A stretch of DNA of 64,000 bases from Conexibacter sp. CPCC 206217 (GCF_030646165.1 NZ_JAUTDO010000003.1:124001-188000), one strand, 5' to 3'. Shown: positions 48,162 through 57,937, numbered from the stretch's first letter. Notes: a model not told the origin generated them from the sequence alone. Numbers and translations: made by a program.

Positions 48162-49499
48162 GTGCGCTCGGCCGCGGGTAGACCACGGCCGAGCGTGGCC
48201 GCGACCCCGACATCCGCACAGCAGCGCGAGCGGCGGGCGATCTGGCTGCTCGGGCTGCCGACGTTCGCGCTGGCGCTGTCGATCACGGTCGTCACCACCT
48301 ACCTGCCGCTGATCGCGCAGGACTTCACCGACAACTCGATCGTCGTCGGCGTGCTGATCGGCAGCGAGGGGCTGCTGGCGCTGGTGCTGCCGCTGGTCGT
48401 CGGGACGTGGTCGGATCAGCTGAAGTCGCCGATCGGCGGGCGGCTGCCGTTCCTGATCGTCGCGACGCCGCCGCTGGCGATCTCGCTCGCGCTGATCGGC
48501 TTCGCGAACTCGCTCGTGATCGCGCTGGGGTTGGTGTGGCTGTTCTTCGCCGCCTACTTCGTCGCGTACGAGCCCTACCGCGCGCTCTATCCCGACCTCG
48601 TCTCCGACGAGAACGCCGGCAAGTCGCAGAGCGTGCAGGCGATCTGGCGCGGCGCCGCGACCGGCCTGGCGCTCGTTGCCGGCGGCCTGCTGTTCGACCT
48701 GACCGCGTGGCTGCCGTTCGTCGTCACCGCCGTGCTGACGCTCGCCGTGATGGCGCTGTTCCTGCACGCGATGCTGAACGAGCCTGGGCGCAGATGGCAC
48801 GAGCCGGAGCACCCCAAGCCGCTCGGCGCGGCGGTGCGCGAGCTGCGCTCGCTCGTCGCCGGGCGTCGCGGCCTGCAGGCGTACCTGGCCGCGAACGCGC
48901 TGTGGGAGGCGTCGCTGGGCGCGCTGAAGACGTTCGTGCTGCTGTACGTCACGGTCGGTCTCGGCTTCGAGGTCGGCGACGCGGCGCTGATCGTCGGCGC
49001 GGCGGCCGTCTTCGTGCTCGCCGGCGCGGTCATCAGCGGGATCCTGGCGGACCGCTACGGCCAGCTGCAGATCCTGCGCGTGACGCTGATCGTCTACGGG
49101 CTCGGCCTGCTGCTGCCGGCGTTCACGACCGCGACGCTGCCGCTGGTGCTGATCGCGCCGCTGGCGGCGTTCGGCGGCGGCACGCTGATGACGCTGCCGT
49201 ACGCGCTGCTGATGCCGCACATGCCGGCCGGCTCGCACGGCGCGCTGACGGGCTTCTACAGCCTCAGCCGCGGCGTCGGCACGATGCTCGGCCCGCTGCT
49301 GACCGGCATCGCGGTGGAGGTGCTGCGCGGCCCGTTCGACGGCACCGAGGGCTACCAGGCGATGTGGCTGGTGTGCGGCGGCACGGTCCTGCTGAGCCTC
49401 ATATTCGTGCGCAGGATGGCGAGCGCGCTGCGGCTGGCGGAGCAGAGCGGGCCGAGCGGCGCGGGGCCACCTGAGAATCCCGCTAGCGACGCCACATGA
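48162..49499 (+). CDS. MFS transporter
   Basis: 445 residues with about 12 transmembrane helices. The loop WSDQLKSPIGGRLPFLI between helices 2 and 3 recalls the GPH/SLC45-like branch of the MFS, which includes sugar symporters, and the loop after helix 8 reads GILADRYGQ. The start is uncertain: GTG 48162 or GTG 48195, and neither has a clear ribosome site. The end overlaps the convergent RlpA-like gene by 17 bases. The substrate is unknown. Confidence 0.83.
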   Translation: MRSAAGRPRPSVAATPTSAQQRERRAIWLLGLPTFALALSITVVTTYLPLIAQDFTDNSIVVGVLIGSEGLLALVLPLVVGTWSDQLKSPIGGRLPFLIVATPPLAISLALIGFANSLVIALGLVWLFFAAYFVAYEPYRALYPDLVSDENAGKSQSVQAIWRGAATGLALVAGGLLFDLTAWLPFVVTAVLTLAVMALFLHAMLNEPGRRWHEPEHPKPLGAAVRELRSLVAGRRGLQAYLAANALWEASLGALKTFVLLYVTVGLGFEVGDAALIVGAAAVFVLAGAVISGILADRYGQLQILRVTLIVYGLGLLLPAFTTATLPLVLIAPLAAFGGGTLMTLPYALLMPHMPAGSHGALTGFYSLSRGVGTMLGPLLTGIAVEVLRGPFDGTEGYQAMWLVCGGTVLLSLIFVRRMASALRLAEQSGPSGAGPPENPASDAT

Positions 49500-49908
49500 C
49501 CGTCGCGAGGCCGGGGAAGCGCAGCGCCTCCGCGGTCGCGCCGGTCAGGTCCCACGTGCGCCCGTCGACGTATGGGCCGCGGTCGATCACCGGCACCGTC
49601 ACGCGCCGCCCGCGATAGGCGATCGTCACGGCGGTGCCGCACGGCAGCGTGCGCGAGGCGACACCCTGCATGTCGGGCGTCAGCACGCCGCCGCACGCCA
49701 GCGGCAGGCCGTAGTCGTCGAAGCGCGACGCTATCGCCGGCTGCCAGCCCGCTTCGCGCGGGGTCAGCGTGTCCTGGACGAAGTCGGCGTCCGCCCGCGC
49801 CGGTGAGCCGCCCGCGACGCTCACGCCGGCCGCGAACGCGACGGCTGCAAGGCCGGAGAGCACGAACGCCGCGATCAGGCGGCGCCGGAGATAAGGCTGG
49901 CGATACAT
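49483..49908 (-). CDS. RlpA-like double-psi beta-barrel exported protein
   Basis: 141 residues. An N-terminal helix ([20 protein letters not shown]) serves as signal or anchor; the C-terminal part is a small DPBB domain: [20 protein letters not shown] with two cysteines, [20 protein letters not shown] and [13 protein letters not shown]. This fold occurs in RlpA and related wall-binding proteins. AAAGGAG lies only 2 bases before the ATG at 49908, which is unusually close, so the exact start may differ. Confidence 0.8.
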   Translation of the reverse strand: MYRQPYLRRRLIAAFVLSGLAAVAFAAGVSVAGGSPARADADFVQDTLTPREAGWQPAIASRFDDYGLPLACGGVLTPDMQGVASRTLPCGTAVTIAYRGRRVTVPVIDRGPYVDGRTWDLTGATAEALRFPGLATVMWRR

Positions 49909-49974
49909 AACTCCTTTATCGGATGCCCAGCGGAAAACCTCACCAACCACCCTCAAATGGGTAAGACTGGAAGG

Positions 49975-52110
49975 ATGAGCGTCACGGCGACCGCCCCGGG
50001 TGCGGGGCAACCGGGGGAGGGCGCGGCACCGCCGATCGGCTCGGTGCGCGTGCGCGCCGTCTTCGGCGGCCTGATGCTCGCGCTGCTGCTGGCGGCGCTG
50101 GACCAGACGATCGTCGCGACCGCGCTGCCGACGATCGTCGGCGACCTCGGCGGTCTCGATCACATCTCGTGGGTGACGACCGGCTACCTGCTCGCCTCGA
50201 CCGCCTCGACGCCGCTGTACGGCAAGCTCGGCGACCTCTACGGACGCAAGCGCGTCTTCCAGGTCGCGATCGTGATCTTCCTGATCGGCTCCGCGCTGTG
50301 CGGGCTGAGCGAGTCGATGCTGGAGCTGATCCTCTTCCGCGCGCTGCAGGGGCTCGGCGGAGGCGGTCTGATCGTCGGCGCGCAGGCGATCATCGGCGAC
50401 GTCGTCTCACCGCGCGAGCGCGGCCGCTACCAGGGCATCTTCGGCGCCGTCTTCGGGATAGCGAGCGTCGCCGGCCCGCTGCTCGGCGGCTTCTTCGTCG
50501 AGCACCTCAGCTGGCGCTGGATCTTCTACATCAACATCCCGATCGGCTTCATCGCGCTCGCCGTGATCGCGGCGGTGCTGCCGGCCAGCGCCGCGCGCCG
50601 CAGCCACCGCATCGACTGGCTCGGCACCGCGTTGATGACGGCCGGCGTCAGCTGCCTGATCTTGTTCCTCAGCCTCGGCGGCTCGACGCAGCCGTGGGGC
50701 TCGCCGCAGTCGATCGCGCTCGGCGTCGGCGGACTCGTGCTGACGGTCCTGTTCGTGCTCGCCGAGCGCAGAGCGGAGGAGCCGATCCTGCCGCTGAAGC
50801 TGTTCTCCAACCGCGTCTTCGCGGTCGCCAGCGCCGTCGGCTTCATCGTCGGCTTCGGGCTGTTCGGCGCGGTCACGTTCCTGCCGTTGTTCCTGCAGGT
50901 CGTCAACGGCGCCAGCCCGACCGGCTCGGGCCTGGAGCTGGTGCCGCTGATGGTCGGCCTGCTGACGACCTCGATCGCGAGCGGGCAGGTGATCGCGCGC
51001 ACCGGTCGCTACAAGCCGTTCCCGATCGTCGGGACCGCGCTGATGGCGGTCGGCTTCGCGCTGCTGTCGACGATGGACGCCGGCACGACGACGCTGCAGC
51101 GCTCGGCCTACATGCTCGTGCTCGGCCTCGGGCTCGGCATGACGATGCAGGTGCTCGTGCTCGCGGTCCAGAACGCCGTCGACTACAGAGACCTCGGCGT
51201 CGCAACCGCCGGCGCGACCTTCTTCCGCTCGATCGGCGGCTCGTTCGGCGTCGCGATCTTCGGCACGATCTTCAGCAACCGGCTCTCGACGACGATCGGC
51301 GACGCGTTCCCGGGCGGTGAGCCGGGCGCGCTGACGGGCGGCACCGGCAGCATCGATCCCGCGCAGATCCAGCAGCTGCCGCCCGCGATCCAGGTGCCGT
51401 TCGTGGGCGCCTACGCCGACGCGCTCTCGACCGTCTTCCTGGTCGCGCTGCCGATCGTGCTGATCGCGTTCGCGCTGACGTGGCTGCTGCGCGAGGTGCC
51501 GCTGCGCAGAACGGTCGCGACGAACGGGCTCGGCGAGTCGTTCGCGGTCCCCAAGGGCGACGCCTCGATCGACGAGATCGCGCGCGCGGTCAGCGTGCTC
51601 GCGCGGCGCGACACGCGCAGACGGATCTACGAGCGGCTGGCGGCGCGCGCGGGCGTCGACCTGCCGCCCGCGTCGGTCTGGCTGCTGGGCCGGATCGCGG
51701 AGCAGGCGCCCGTCACGCTGGATCAGTTGGAGGACAACTGCGGCGTCGCGCGGGCGCGCCTGAGAGTCGCGCTGGCGGAGCTGGAGGTCGAGCAGTTGGT
51801 GGAGGAGTGCGCGCACAGCGCGCCGACGCTGCTGGACGGCGGCGACGACGCCGGCTGGGCCAGCGACGGCGCCCACGCCGACGCGCTCGGCGCCAGCCCG
51901 CTGGTGCTGACGCAGGCCGGTCACGCCGTCTACGCGCGGCTGATGGCCGCGCGCAGAGAGCGGCTGGAGGAGCTGCTGGAGGGCTGGTCGCCCGAGCAGC
52001 ACGACGAGTTGGCCGGGCTGCTCACGAAGCTGGCCGACGACCTCGCGCACGATCCCGGCGACATGCTGCCGAAGGCCGGCGCGCCGCCGCCGGCTGCGGC
52101 CGCGCTCTGA
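49975..52110 (+). CDS. DHA2-type MFS exporter fused to a MarR-like domain
   Basis: 711 residues. The first 510 form a 14-helix EmrB/QacA-type drug exporter ([50 protein letters not shown]). After a linker, residues about 530-690 look like a winged-helix MarR domain ([54 protein letters not shown]). Transporter and regulator are thus one chain, with the regulator part in the cytoplasm. Start ATG 49975; an upstream ATG at 49957 is possible. Substrate is presumably a drug or metabolite. Confidence 0.85.
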   Translation: MSVTATAPGAGQPGEGAAPPIGSVRVRAVFGGLMLALLLAALDQTIVATALPTIVGDLGGLDHISWVTTGYLLASTASTPLYGKLGDLYGRKRVFQVAIVIFLIGSALCGLSESMLELILFRALQGLGGGGLIVGAQAIIGDVVSPRERGRYQGIFGAVFGIASVAGPLLGGFFVEHLSWRWIFYINIPIGFIALAVIAAVLPASAARRSHRIDWLGTALMTAGVSCLILFLSLGGSTQPWGSPQSIALGVGGLVLTVLFVLAERRAEEPILPLKLFSNRVFAVASAVGFIVGFGLFGAVTFLPLFLQVVNGASPTGSGLELVPLMVGLLTTSIASGQVIARTGRYKPFPIVGTALMAVGFALLSTMDAGTTTLQRSAYMLVLGLGLGMTMQVLVLAVQNAVDYRDLGVATAGATFFRSIGGSFGVAIFGTIFSNRLSTTIGDAFPGGEPGALTGGTGSIDPAQIQQLPPAIQVPFVGAYADALSTVFLVALPIVLIAFALTWLLREVPLRRTVATNGLGESFAVPKGDASIDEIARAVSVLARRDTRRRIYERLAARAGVDLPPASVWLLGRIAEQAPVTLDQLEDNCGVARARLRVALAELEVEQLVEECAHSAPTLLDGGDDAGWASDGAHADALGASPLVLTQAGHAVYARLMAARRERLEELLEGWSPEQHDELAGLLTKLADDLAHDPGDMLPKAGAPPPAAAAL

Positions 52111-52130
52111 GCGGCGCGCGCCGCTCAGAG
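52105..52130. terminator. 26-bp perfect palindrome at the end of the MFS-MarR gene
   Basis: The sequence reads the same on both strands over 26 bases and contains the TGA stop (52108-52110). As RNA it would fold to an 11-bp stem with a GCGC loop. It lies between convergent genes and can serve both. Confidence 0.6.
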
Positions 52131-52142
52131 GCCGCGCGCTGG

Positions 52143-52424
52143 CTACGCCGTGACCTCGACGCCTCTCCAGAAGGCGACGTGGTCCTTGATCTCCTTCGCC
52201 GCGTCCTTCGGCTCGGGGTAGAACCACGCCGCGTCGGCGTTCGTGTCGCCGTCGACCTGCACGTCGTAGTAGCTCGCGGTGCCCTTCCACGGGCAGACCG
52301 TGTGCGAGTCGCTCGGCGTGAACAGATCGCTTCTGATCGACTCGACGGGGAAGTAGTGGTTGCCCTCGACGACGACCGTGTCGTCGCTCTCGGCGAGGGT
52401 GACGCCGTTCCAGGTGGCACGCAT
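52143..52424 (-). CDS. DUF427 family protein
   Basis: 93 residues. The fold is recognised from WNGVTLAESDDTVVVEGNHY, YFPVESIRSDLF, TVCPWKGTASYYDV and NADAAWFYPEPK, all typical of DUF427. The family is small, soluble and uncharacterised, often in actinobacteria. The ATG at 52424 is preceded by AAAGGAG. It converges on the MFS-MarR gene and is separated from it by a palindromic terminator. Confidence 0.88.
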   Translation of the reverse strand: MRATWNGVTLAESDDTVVVEGNHYFPVESIRSDLFTPSDSHTVCPWKGTASYYDVQVDGDTNADAAWFYPEPKDAAKEIKDHVAFWRGVEVTA

Positions 52425-52485
52425 GACGGCTCCTTTCGGTTCGGGGCGGATCTAACCGATGGTAGTACCCGCTGCGCGCACAGCC

Positions 52486-53697
52486 CTATGCCCGTTCTTC
52501 CATTCTCCAGGGCGAGCCGTACGCGCTCAGCAGGTCGAGGAACGGGACCGCGTCGAACGCCTCCGGACCGAGCACGCCGGCGCCGCTCCACGTGCCGTCG
52601 GCGATCAGCTCCAGCGCCACGATCGGGTTGATCGCCGTCTGCCAGACGACCGCCTGGCTGCCGTACTCGCGCATCGTCGTGTCGTTGTCGGCGACGTGAT
52701 ACAGGTACGTCTTGCGCGGTCTGCCGTCCTTGCCGGTGCCGGTCACGTAGGTGCCGGCGCAGGTGCGGCCTCTCATCTTGTCGCCGAGCGTCGCCGGGTT
52801 CGGCAGCGCAGCCGCGACGACGTCGCGCGGGGAGACCTCCAAGCCGCGCACGGTGACCGGATCGGTGCGGTCGAGGCCGAGCTTGTTGAGCGTCTTGAGG
52901 ACGTCGATGAACTCCTGCCCGAGGCCGTACTTGAACGTCACGCGCTTGCAGTCGACCCAGCGCGGGATCAGCGCGACCTCCTCGTGCTCGACGTTGACGC
53001 ACTCGACGTCGCCGATCCCCTCCGGGAAGGTGAAGACCTCGGCCTCCGAGAACGCCGGCGTCGTGTACCAGCCGCGCTCCTTCTCCCAGATCAGCGGCGG
53101 GTTGAGGCACTCCTCGATCGTCGTCCAGATCGAGAACGTCGGCGCGAAGTCGTAGCCCTCGACGACGAGGTCCGCGCCGTCGCGCACGCCGACCTCGTCG
53201 ATCTCGGCGAAGAGATGGTCCTGGGCGTATCTGGCGAAGATGTCCGACAGCCCCGGCTCGACGCCGATCCCGACGAGCGCGAGCTGGTCCTTGCGCGCCC
53301 ACGCCTCCGCCGCCTCGAACTGGACGTCGCCGAGCATCACGCCGGTCTTGTTGTACGGATCCTCGGGATGGCGGTGCGACAGCGTCATCGCCATGTCGAG
53401 GTAGGTCGGCCCGGCGACGTGCGCGGCGCTGAAGATCGGCTCGTTGAAGCGCGGATCGCAGGCGTTCAGGATCGCGTCGGCTCTGCTCTCGCGCATCAGC
53501 GCGACGAGCGCGTCCTCGTCGGAGGCGTCGACCTGGGCGGCGCTGAAGCGATCCGGCTCGCCGAGCTGGTCGACGACGGCCTGCGCGCGGGCGAGGTCGA
53601 CGTCGGCGAGGACCATGTGGGAGAAGAAGCTGCGCCGCTGGGCGATGGCCGCCGCTGCGGCGCCGACGCCGCCGGTGCCGACGATGAGGATTCGCAT
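52486..53697 (-). CDS. Saccharopine dehydrogenase-family oxidoreductase
   Basis: 403 residues. The Rossmann motif is IVGTGGVGAAAAAIAQRR at the N-terminus. GIGVEPGLSDIFARYAQ and EVFTFPEGIGDVECVNVEHEE are characteristic of the saccharopine dehydrogenase/LysDH-like group found in actinobacteria. It may act on an amino acid derivative; the exact substrate is unknown. ATG 53697 has TAGTGT 6 bases upstream, divergent from the next dehydrogenase. Confidence 0.87.
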   Translation of the reverse strand: MRILIVGTGGVGAAAAAIAQRRSFFSHMVLADVDLARAQAVVDQLGEPDRFSAAQVDASDEDALVALMRESRADAILNACDPRFNEPIFSAAHVAGPTYLDMAMTLSHRHPEDPYNKTGVMLGDVQFEAAEAWARKDQLALVGIGVEPGLSDIFARYAQDHLFAEIDEVGVRDGADLVVEGYDFAPTFSIWTTIEECLNPPLIWEKERGWYTTPAFSEAEVFTFPEGIGDVECVNVEHEEVALIPRWVDCKRVTFKYGLGQEFIDVLKTLNKLGLDRTDPVTVRGLEVSPRDVVAAALPNPATLGDKMRGRTCAGTYVTGTGKDGRPRKTYLYHVADNDTTMREYGSQAVVWQTAINPIVALELIADGTWSGAGVLGPEAFDAVPFLDLLSAYGSPWRMEERA

Positions 53698-53773
53698 CCG
53701 CTGACACTACCCGCGAATGCCGGCGATCTGCAGCGAATTCGTCCGGAACCCGGCCCCATGTAGCATCGAGGCC

Positions 53774-54667
53774 ATGGAACATGTCGGCTTCATCGGCCTC
53801 GGGATCATGGGCTCGCGGATGGCGGCGACGCTGCGCCGCGCCGGCTTCGAGGTGACCGTCTGGAATCGCACCCGCGCGACCGCGGAGGCGTGGGCGCAGG
53901 AACACGGCGGCGCCGTCGCCAAGACGCCCGCGCAACTGGCCGAGCGCTGCGACGCGATCATCTCGATCGTCGTCGACGGCCCGCAGGTCGAGCGGGTCCT
54001 GCTGGGCGAGGACGGCGTCGTCGAGGACGCCCGCGACGGGCTGCTCTGCATCGACATGTCGACGATCGCGCCGCACGAGGCGCGCTCGCTGTCGGCGCAG
54101 CTGTCGGAGCACGGCGTCAGCTTCATCGACGCGCCGGTGACGGGCTCTGCGCCGAAGGCGGCCGACGGCACGCTGACGATCATGGCCGGCGGTGCGCCGG
54201 CCGACATCGCGCGGGCGCGGCCGCTGCTGGAGCCGATGAGCGAGACGATCGTGCACGTCGGGCCGGTCGGCCACGGGCAGACGGTCAAGGTCTTGAGCAA
54301 CGCGCTCGCGGCGGCGAACCTGACGGCGCTGGCGCAGGCGCTGCTGGTCGGCAAGCGCGCCGGCGTCGACGTCGAGCGGATGATCGAGGTGCTGCCGAGA
54401 AGCGCCGGCGGCTCGCGCATGGCGGACCTGAAGGCGGCGCCGATGCTCGCGCACGACTTCACGCCGCTGTTCAAGCTCGAGCACATGCTGAAGGACGTCA
54501 GGCTCGCGCTCGAGACGGCGAACGAGGCGGGCGCGCCGTTCCTGGCGGCGGCGAACGCCGGCGAGCTGTTCAACGCCGGCGTCGGCCGCGGCCTCGGCGA
54601 GCAGGACATCGCCGCCGTCGTCGACGTGCTGGAGAGCCTCGCCGACGTGCGCTTGAACGACGACTGA
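53774..54667 (+). CDS. 3-hydroxyisobutyrate dehydrogenase-family reductase
   Basis: 297 residues. N-terminal NAD(P)-binding GFIGLGIMGSRMAATL, substrate-binding DAPVTGSAPKAADGTLTIMA and the catalytic Lys region GHGQTVKVLSNAL. The order and length fit beta-hydroxyacid dehydrogenases or imine reductases. TAGCAT ends 7 bases before the ATG. With its divergent saccharopine-dehydrogenase neighbour it might form an amino-acid or beta-hydroxyacid pathway (inference). Confidence 0.88.
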   Translation: MEHVGFIGLGIMGSRMAATLRRAGFEVTVWNRTRATAEAWAQEHGGAVAKTPAQLAERCDAIISIVVDGPQVERVLLGEDGVVEDARDGLLCIDMSTIAPHEARSLSAQLSEHGVSFIDAPVTGSAPKAADGTLTIMAGGAPADIARARPLLEPMSETIVHVGPVGHGQTVKVLSNALAAANLTALAQALLVGKRAGVDVERMIEVLPRSAGGSRMADLKAAPMLAHDFTPLFKLEHMLKDVRLALETANEAGAPFLAAANAGELFNAGVGRGLGEQDIAAVVDVLESLADVRLNDD

Positions 54668-54721
54668 GCGGGCCCCGCTGGGCGGTTGCTTAATTGCGGC
54701 CGCCCAGGCATGCTCGTACTC

Positions 54722-55726
54722 ATGCAGATCATCTCGCTGGTGCCTGAGGGGGCGCCCAGCTCGCTGTATCGATCCTTCGTGCCGATGCAGGCACTCGCGT
54801 TACAGGGGCATCGGGTGCATGTCGAGGAGCGCAACGACGTCGGCAGCGATCCGACGCCGTTGCTGGGCAGCGACGCGGTGCAGTTCTTCCGCCTCTGCCA
54901 CCAGCCGGCGCGCCGGCTCGCCAGACAGCTGCAGGCGGCTGGCGTCGCGGTCGTGTGGGACAACGACTTCGACGCGTCCTCGGCGCCCGCCGACCATCCT
55001 GTCGGCGTCGCGACGCGCGGCATGGCGGGCCAGCGCTGGCAGTCCGACCAGCAGGCGATGATGCGCCTCGCGGACCTCGTCACGGTGCCGACGGAGGAGC
55101 TGGCCGAGCGCTACCTGGCCGCTGGCGCGCGCGACGTGGAGATCGTCGAGAACCTGCTGCCGCCGACGTTCACGCGCCCGCGCACATTGCCCGAACGAGG
55201 CCTGACGGTCGGCTGGGCGGCGATGCAGGAGCACGCATGGGACTTCGAGCAGCTCGGCCTGCGGGAGGTCTTCGCGCGGCTGCTGGAGCAGCACCTGCAC
55301 GTGAGACTGCTCGGTATAGGGCTCGACATGGAGATTGCGAGCTCGCGCTACGAGCACGTGCCGTGGACCGCCTACGACAGCCTGCCCGGACTGCTCGCGC
55401 GCTGCGACATAGCGCTCGCGCCGCTCGCCGACGTCCCGTTCAACCGCACCCGCTCCAACGTGAAGCTGAAGGAGTACGCCGCGGTCGGCGTCCCGTGGCT
55501 GGCTTCGCCGGTCGGCGACTACGCGTGGATGGGCGAGGAGCAGGGCGGCGAACTGGTCGCCGACGGCGATTGGCGCTCGGCGCTGCAGACTTTGGTGCTG
55601 AGCGAGGAGAAGCGCCAGAGACTGTCGGTCGCCGGCCGCAGATGGGCCGCGGGCGAGGTCGTGCTCGACCACGTCGAGGACCTGGAGCAGATGTTCGGGC
55701 ACGCAACAGAGCTCGCGCGCAGCTGA
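54722..55726 (+). CDS. GT4-like glycosyltransferase
   Basis: 334 residues, or 338 if ATG 54710 is used. The shape is a GT-B fold: an N-terminal domain with SLYRSFVPMQALALQGHRV and VVWDNDFDASS, and a C-terminal nucleotide-sugar region with NVKLKEYAAVGVPWLASPVG. The usual E(x)7E donor motif is only partly present (KEYAAVGVP). The acceptor and sugar are unknown. A strong terminator follows at once. No other polysaccharide genes are near. Confidence 0.75.
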   Translation: MQIISLVPEGAPSSLYRSFVPMQALALQGHRVHVEERNDVGSDPTPLLGSDAVQFFRLCHQPARRLARQLQAAGVAVVWDNDFDASSAPADHPVGVATRGMAGQRWQSDQQAMMRLADLVTVPTEELAERYLAAGARDVEIVENLLPPTFTRPRTLPERGLTVGWAAMQEHAWDFEQLGLREVFARLLEQHLHVRLLGIGLDMEIASSRYEHVPWTAYDSLPGLLARCDIALAPLADVPFNRTRSNVKLKEYAAVGVPWLASPVGDYAWMGEEQGGELVADGDWRSALQTLVLSEEKRQRLSVAGRRWAAGEVVLDHVEDLEQMFGHATELARS

Positions 55727-55775
55727 CGGTCGCGTGAGCGAACCGCTCACGCGACCGTGTCGTGGTGTTTTTTTT
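55726..55775 (+). terminator. Strong terminator after the glycosyltransferase
   Basis: A perfect 15-bp stem (55726-55740 with 55744-55758), a 3-base loop and, after 9 bases, eight consecutive T (55768-55775). This is the longest T-run I noticed in the window. Confidence 0.88.
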
Positions 55776-55779
55776 GGTT

Positions 55780-56298
55780 CTAGAACCGGTCGAACATCCT
55801 CGCCATGCGGTGGAGCACCTCGATGCTCGTGCGGATCTCCGCCTCCGGGAGGTCGCCCATCGCCTCGTCCCAGTGCGCGAGCCAGTTCGCGCGCTTGTGC
55901 TCCAGCAGCGCGCGGCCTTCGGCGGTCAGCGAGACGACGACGAGGCGGCGATCGGTCTCGCTGCGGCGGCGCTCGACCATGCCCTGCTCCTCCAGTTGGT
56001 CGAGCATCGCGGTGACGCTCGCGGGCGTCAGGTCGGCGGCCTTCGCGAGCTGCCCCGCGGTCGCCTCGTCGATGTCGTCGAGCAGCACGAGCGCCCGCAC
56101 CTGCGCGTAGGAGAGCGCGCCCGGTCGCTTCGGGTCGCGGCTGCGCAGCTTGCGCTCCGCCCGCAGCATCTCGCCGAGCGCGGCGCGCAGCTCGTTGGCG
56201 AGCTGCGCGCGGGCGTCGGCGCGATCCGCGGCAGCGGCCGCGCGGCCGGGGCCGCCGCTCGCGGCGCCAGCACCCTCTGCGAGCGGCTCCGTGCTCAT
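55780..56298 (-). CDS. MarR-family regulator
   Basis: 172 residues. A disordered Ala/Gly-rich N-terminus (1-35) precedes a MarR winged helix: LSYAQVRALVLLDDIDEATA, LTPASVTAMLDQLEEQGMVE and the wing RRRSETDRRLVVVSLT. Its ATG overlaps the stop of the exporter gene as ATGA, so exporter and regulator form one operon. Operator-like palindromes lie before the exporter gene at 57816-57858. Confidence 0.9.
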   Translation of the reverse strand: MSTEPLAEGAGAASGGPGRAAAAADRADARAQLANELRAALGEMLRAERKLRSRDPKRPGALSYAQVRALVLLDDIDEATAGQLAKAADLTPASVTAMLDQLEEQGMVERRRSETDRRLVVVSLTAEGRALLEHKRANWLAHWDEAMGDLPEAEIRTSIEVLHRMARMFDRF

Positions 56299-57791
56299 GC
56301 CGCCTCGGCCTCCAGCTCCAGCCGCGCCTCGATCGGCACCTCGTGGAGCGTGTGGTTTCTTCTCGCGCGCCGCTCGATGATCGTCAGCATCAGCGTCGGC
56401 ACCAGCGCGACGAGCGTCACGACCATCACGATCACGTACGTCTCGCCGAACGCGTCGGCCATCGCGGCGGGCGTCGCGCCGGCGCCCGCGTCGCGCAGCC
56501 GGCTCTCGAGCGCCACCGACAGCAGCGCGGTGCCGATCGAGCCGCCGACGCGCTGCAGCACGTTCAGCTGCGGCGTCGCGTGGTTGATCTGGTCGCGTCG
56601 CAGGACCGAGAACGCGGCGGTCATCGACGGCATCATCGACATGCCGATGCCGAAGCCGCGGAAGATCATCGCGATCGAGATCAGCACGTACGAGGTCGAG
56701 CCGCCGATCAGCACGAACGGGACCGTCGCGAGGATCGTGATGACGCCGCCGATGAGGGCGGTCAGGCCGCCGCCGAGGCGCTCGGTCGCGCGGCCCGAGA
56801 GGCCCATCGCGATCGCGGCGCCGACGCCCTGGGGCATCAGCAGCAGGCCGGTCGCGACGGCGTCCTCGCCGCGCACCGTCTGGAAGTACAGCGGCATCAG
56901 GATCATCGCGCCGAACAGCGCGGCGCCGAGGCAGAAGGTCGTCACCGACGCGGCCGCGAACGCCTTGTTGGCGAACAGGCGGACGTCGAGCAGCGGTCTG
57001 GCGATTCTGAGCGAGCGGACGATGAAGATCGCGATCAGCGCGAGCCCGATCGCGAGCGGGACGATCACGCTGTCGTCGACGAGCGTGCCGGCGCCGCCGC
57101 TCTGCGCGAGGCCGTAGGTGACGCCGACCAGGCCGGTCGCGACGAGCACGAGCCCGATCACGTCGAGCCGTCCGGCGGCCGGGTCGCCCTTGTCCTGCGG
57201 CAGCAGCCTGAGCGCGGCGATCACGGCGAAGAAGCTGATCGGCAGGTTGATGAAGAAGATCCACTGCCAGCCGGCGTGCTCGATCAGCAGGCCGCCGAGC
57301 GTCGGGCCGAAGACGGGCGCGAGGATGATCGGCACGCCGATCATCGCCATCACGCGCGGCAGGTTTCTCGGCCCGGCCGCCTTCACCAGGATCATCTGGC
57401 CCAGCGGAGCGAGCATGCCGCCGCCGATGCCCTGCAGCACGCGGAAGGCGATCAGCGAGCCGGACGACCAGGCAAGACCGCACAGCAGCGAGCCGAGCGT
57501 GAAGAGGACGAGCGAGGTGATGTAGAGCTTGCGCGCGCTGTAGCGCGTCGCGGCCCAGCCGGTGATCGGGATCACGGCGGCGAGCGACAGCATGTAGCCG
57601 GTGACGACCCACTGGATGTCCTCCAGCGAGGCGTGCAGCTCGGTCGAGAGGTCGTCGAGCGCGACGTTGACGATCGTCGTGTCGAGCACCGACATGATCA
57701 TCCCGAGCACGATCACGAGCGCGATCGGCCAGATGTGCGACGGGATCGGTTCGCGTTTTGGTGGGGCGGTGGGGGAGCTGGGTGTGGTCAT
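56295..57791 (-). CDS. DHA2-type MFS drug exporter (EmrB/QacA)
   Basis: 498 residues with 14 predicted helices. LDTTIVNVALDDLSTEL in helix 1 and FRVLQGIGGGMLAPLGQMIL in helix 4 are typical of EmrB/QacA-type exporters. It is co-transcribed with the MarR gene that follows. The upstream region carries two palindromic sites. The C-terminal tail is rich in Glu/Ala. The substrate is unknown but probably a toxic hydrophobic compound. Confidence 0.9.
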   Translation of the reverse strand: MTTPSSPTAPPKREPIPSHIWPIALVIVLGMIMSVLDTTIVNVALDDLSTELHASLEDIQWVVTGYMLSLAAVIPITGWAATRYSARKLYITSLVLFTLGSLLCGLAWSSGSLIAFRVLQGIGGGMLAPLGQMILVKAAGPRNLPRVMAMIGVPIILAPVFGPTLGGLLIEHAGWQWIFFINLPISFFAVIAALRLLPQDKGDPAAGRLDVIGLVLVATGLVGVTYGLAQSGGAGTLVDDSVIVPLAIGLALIAIFIVRSLRIARPLLDVRLFANKAFAAASVTTFCLGAALFGAMILMPLYFQTVRGEDAVATGLLLMPQGVGAAIAMGLSGRATERLGGGLTALIGGVITILATVPFVLIGGSTSYVLISIAMIFRGFGIGMSMMPSMTAAFSVLRRDQINHATPQLNVLQRVGGSIGTALLSVALESRLRDAGAGATPAAMADAFGETYVIVMVVTLVALVPTLMLTIIERRARRNHTLHEVPIEARLELEAEAA

Positions 57792-57815
57792 CGGGGCCTG
57801 ACGCTGAGAGGAGTA

Positions 57816-57829
57816 TTTCGTTACCGAAA
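57816..57829. promoter_or_regulatory. Operator-like palindrome 1 for the MarR operon
   Basis: TTTCG-TTAC-CGAAA, a 5-bp inverted repeat, 25 bases before the exporter ATG. Its centre is 30 bases from a second, similar site, about three helical turns. Confidence 0.5.
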
Positions 57830-57845
57830 GATTAGACCACGAATG

Positions 57846-57858
57846 TTTCGGTGCCGAA
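57846..57858. promoter_or_regulatory. Operator-like palindrome 2 for the MarR operon
   Basis: TTCGG-TG-CCGAA (57847-57858, with a further T at 57846) resembles the site at 57816-57829. It lies in the gap shared with the divergent Bcr/CflA-type gene, so it might affect both. Confidence 0.5.
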
Positions 57859-57875
57859 TGTGATTTCCGTCACAC

Positions 57876-57937
57876 TGCGGCCAGCGGGCGGGCGGTGCGG
57901 CCAGCAGGGCGGGCGGTGCGGCCAGCAGGGCGGGCGG
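57876..57937. repeat. Three tandem copies of a 21-bp GC-rich unit
   Basis: Units at 57876-57895 (20 bases, one deleted), 57896-57916 and 57917-57937. The last two are identical. They lie between the divergent exporter genes and before the start at 57971. Confidence 0.8.
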
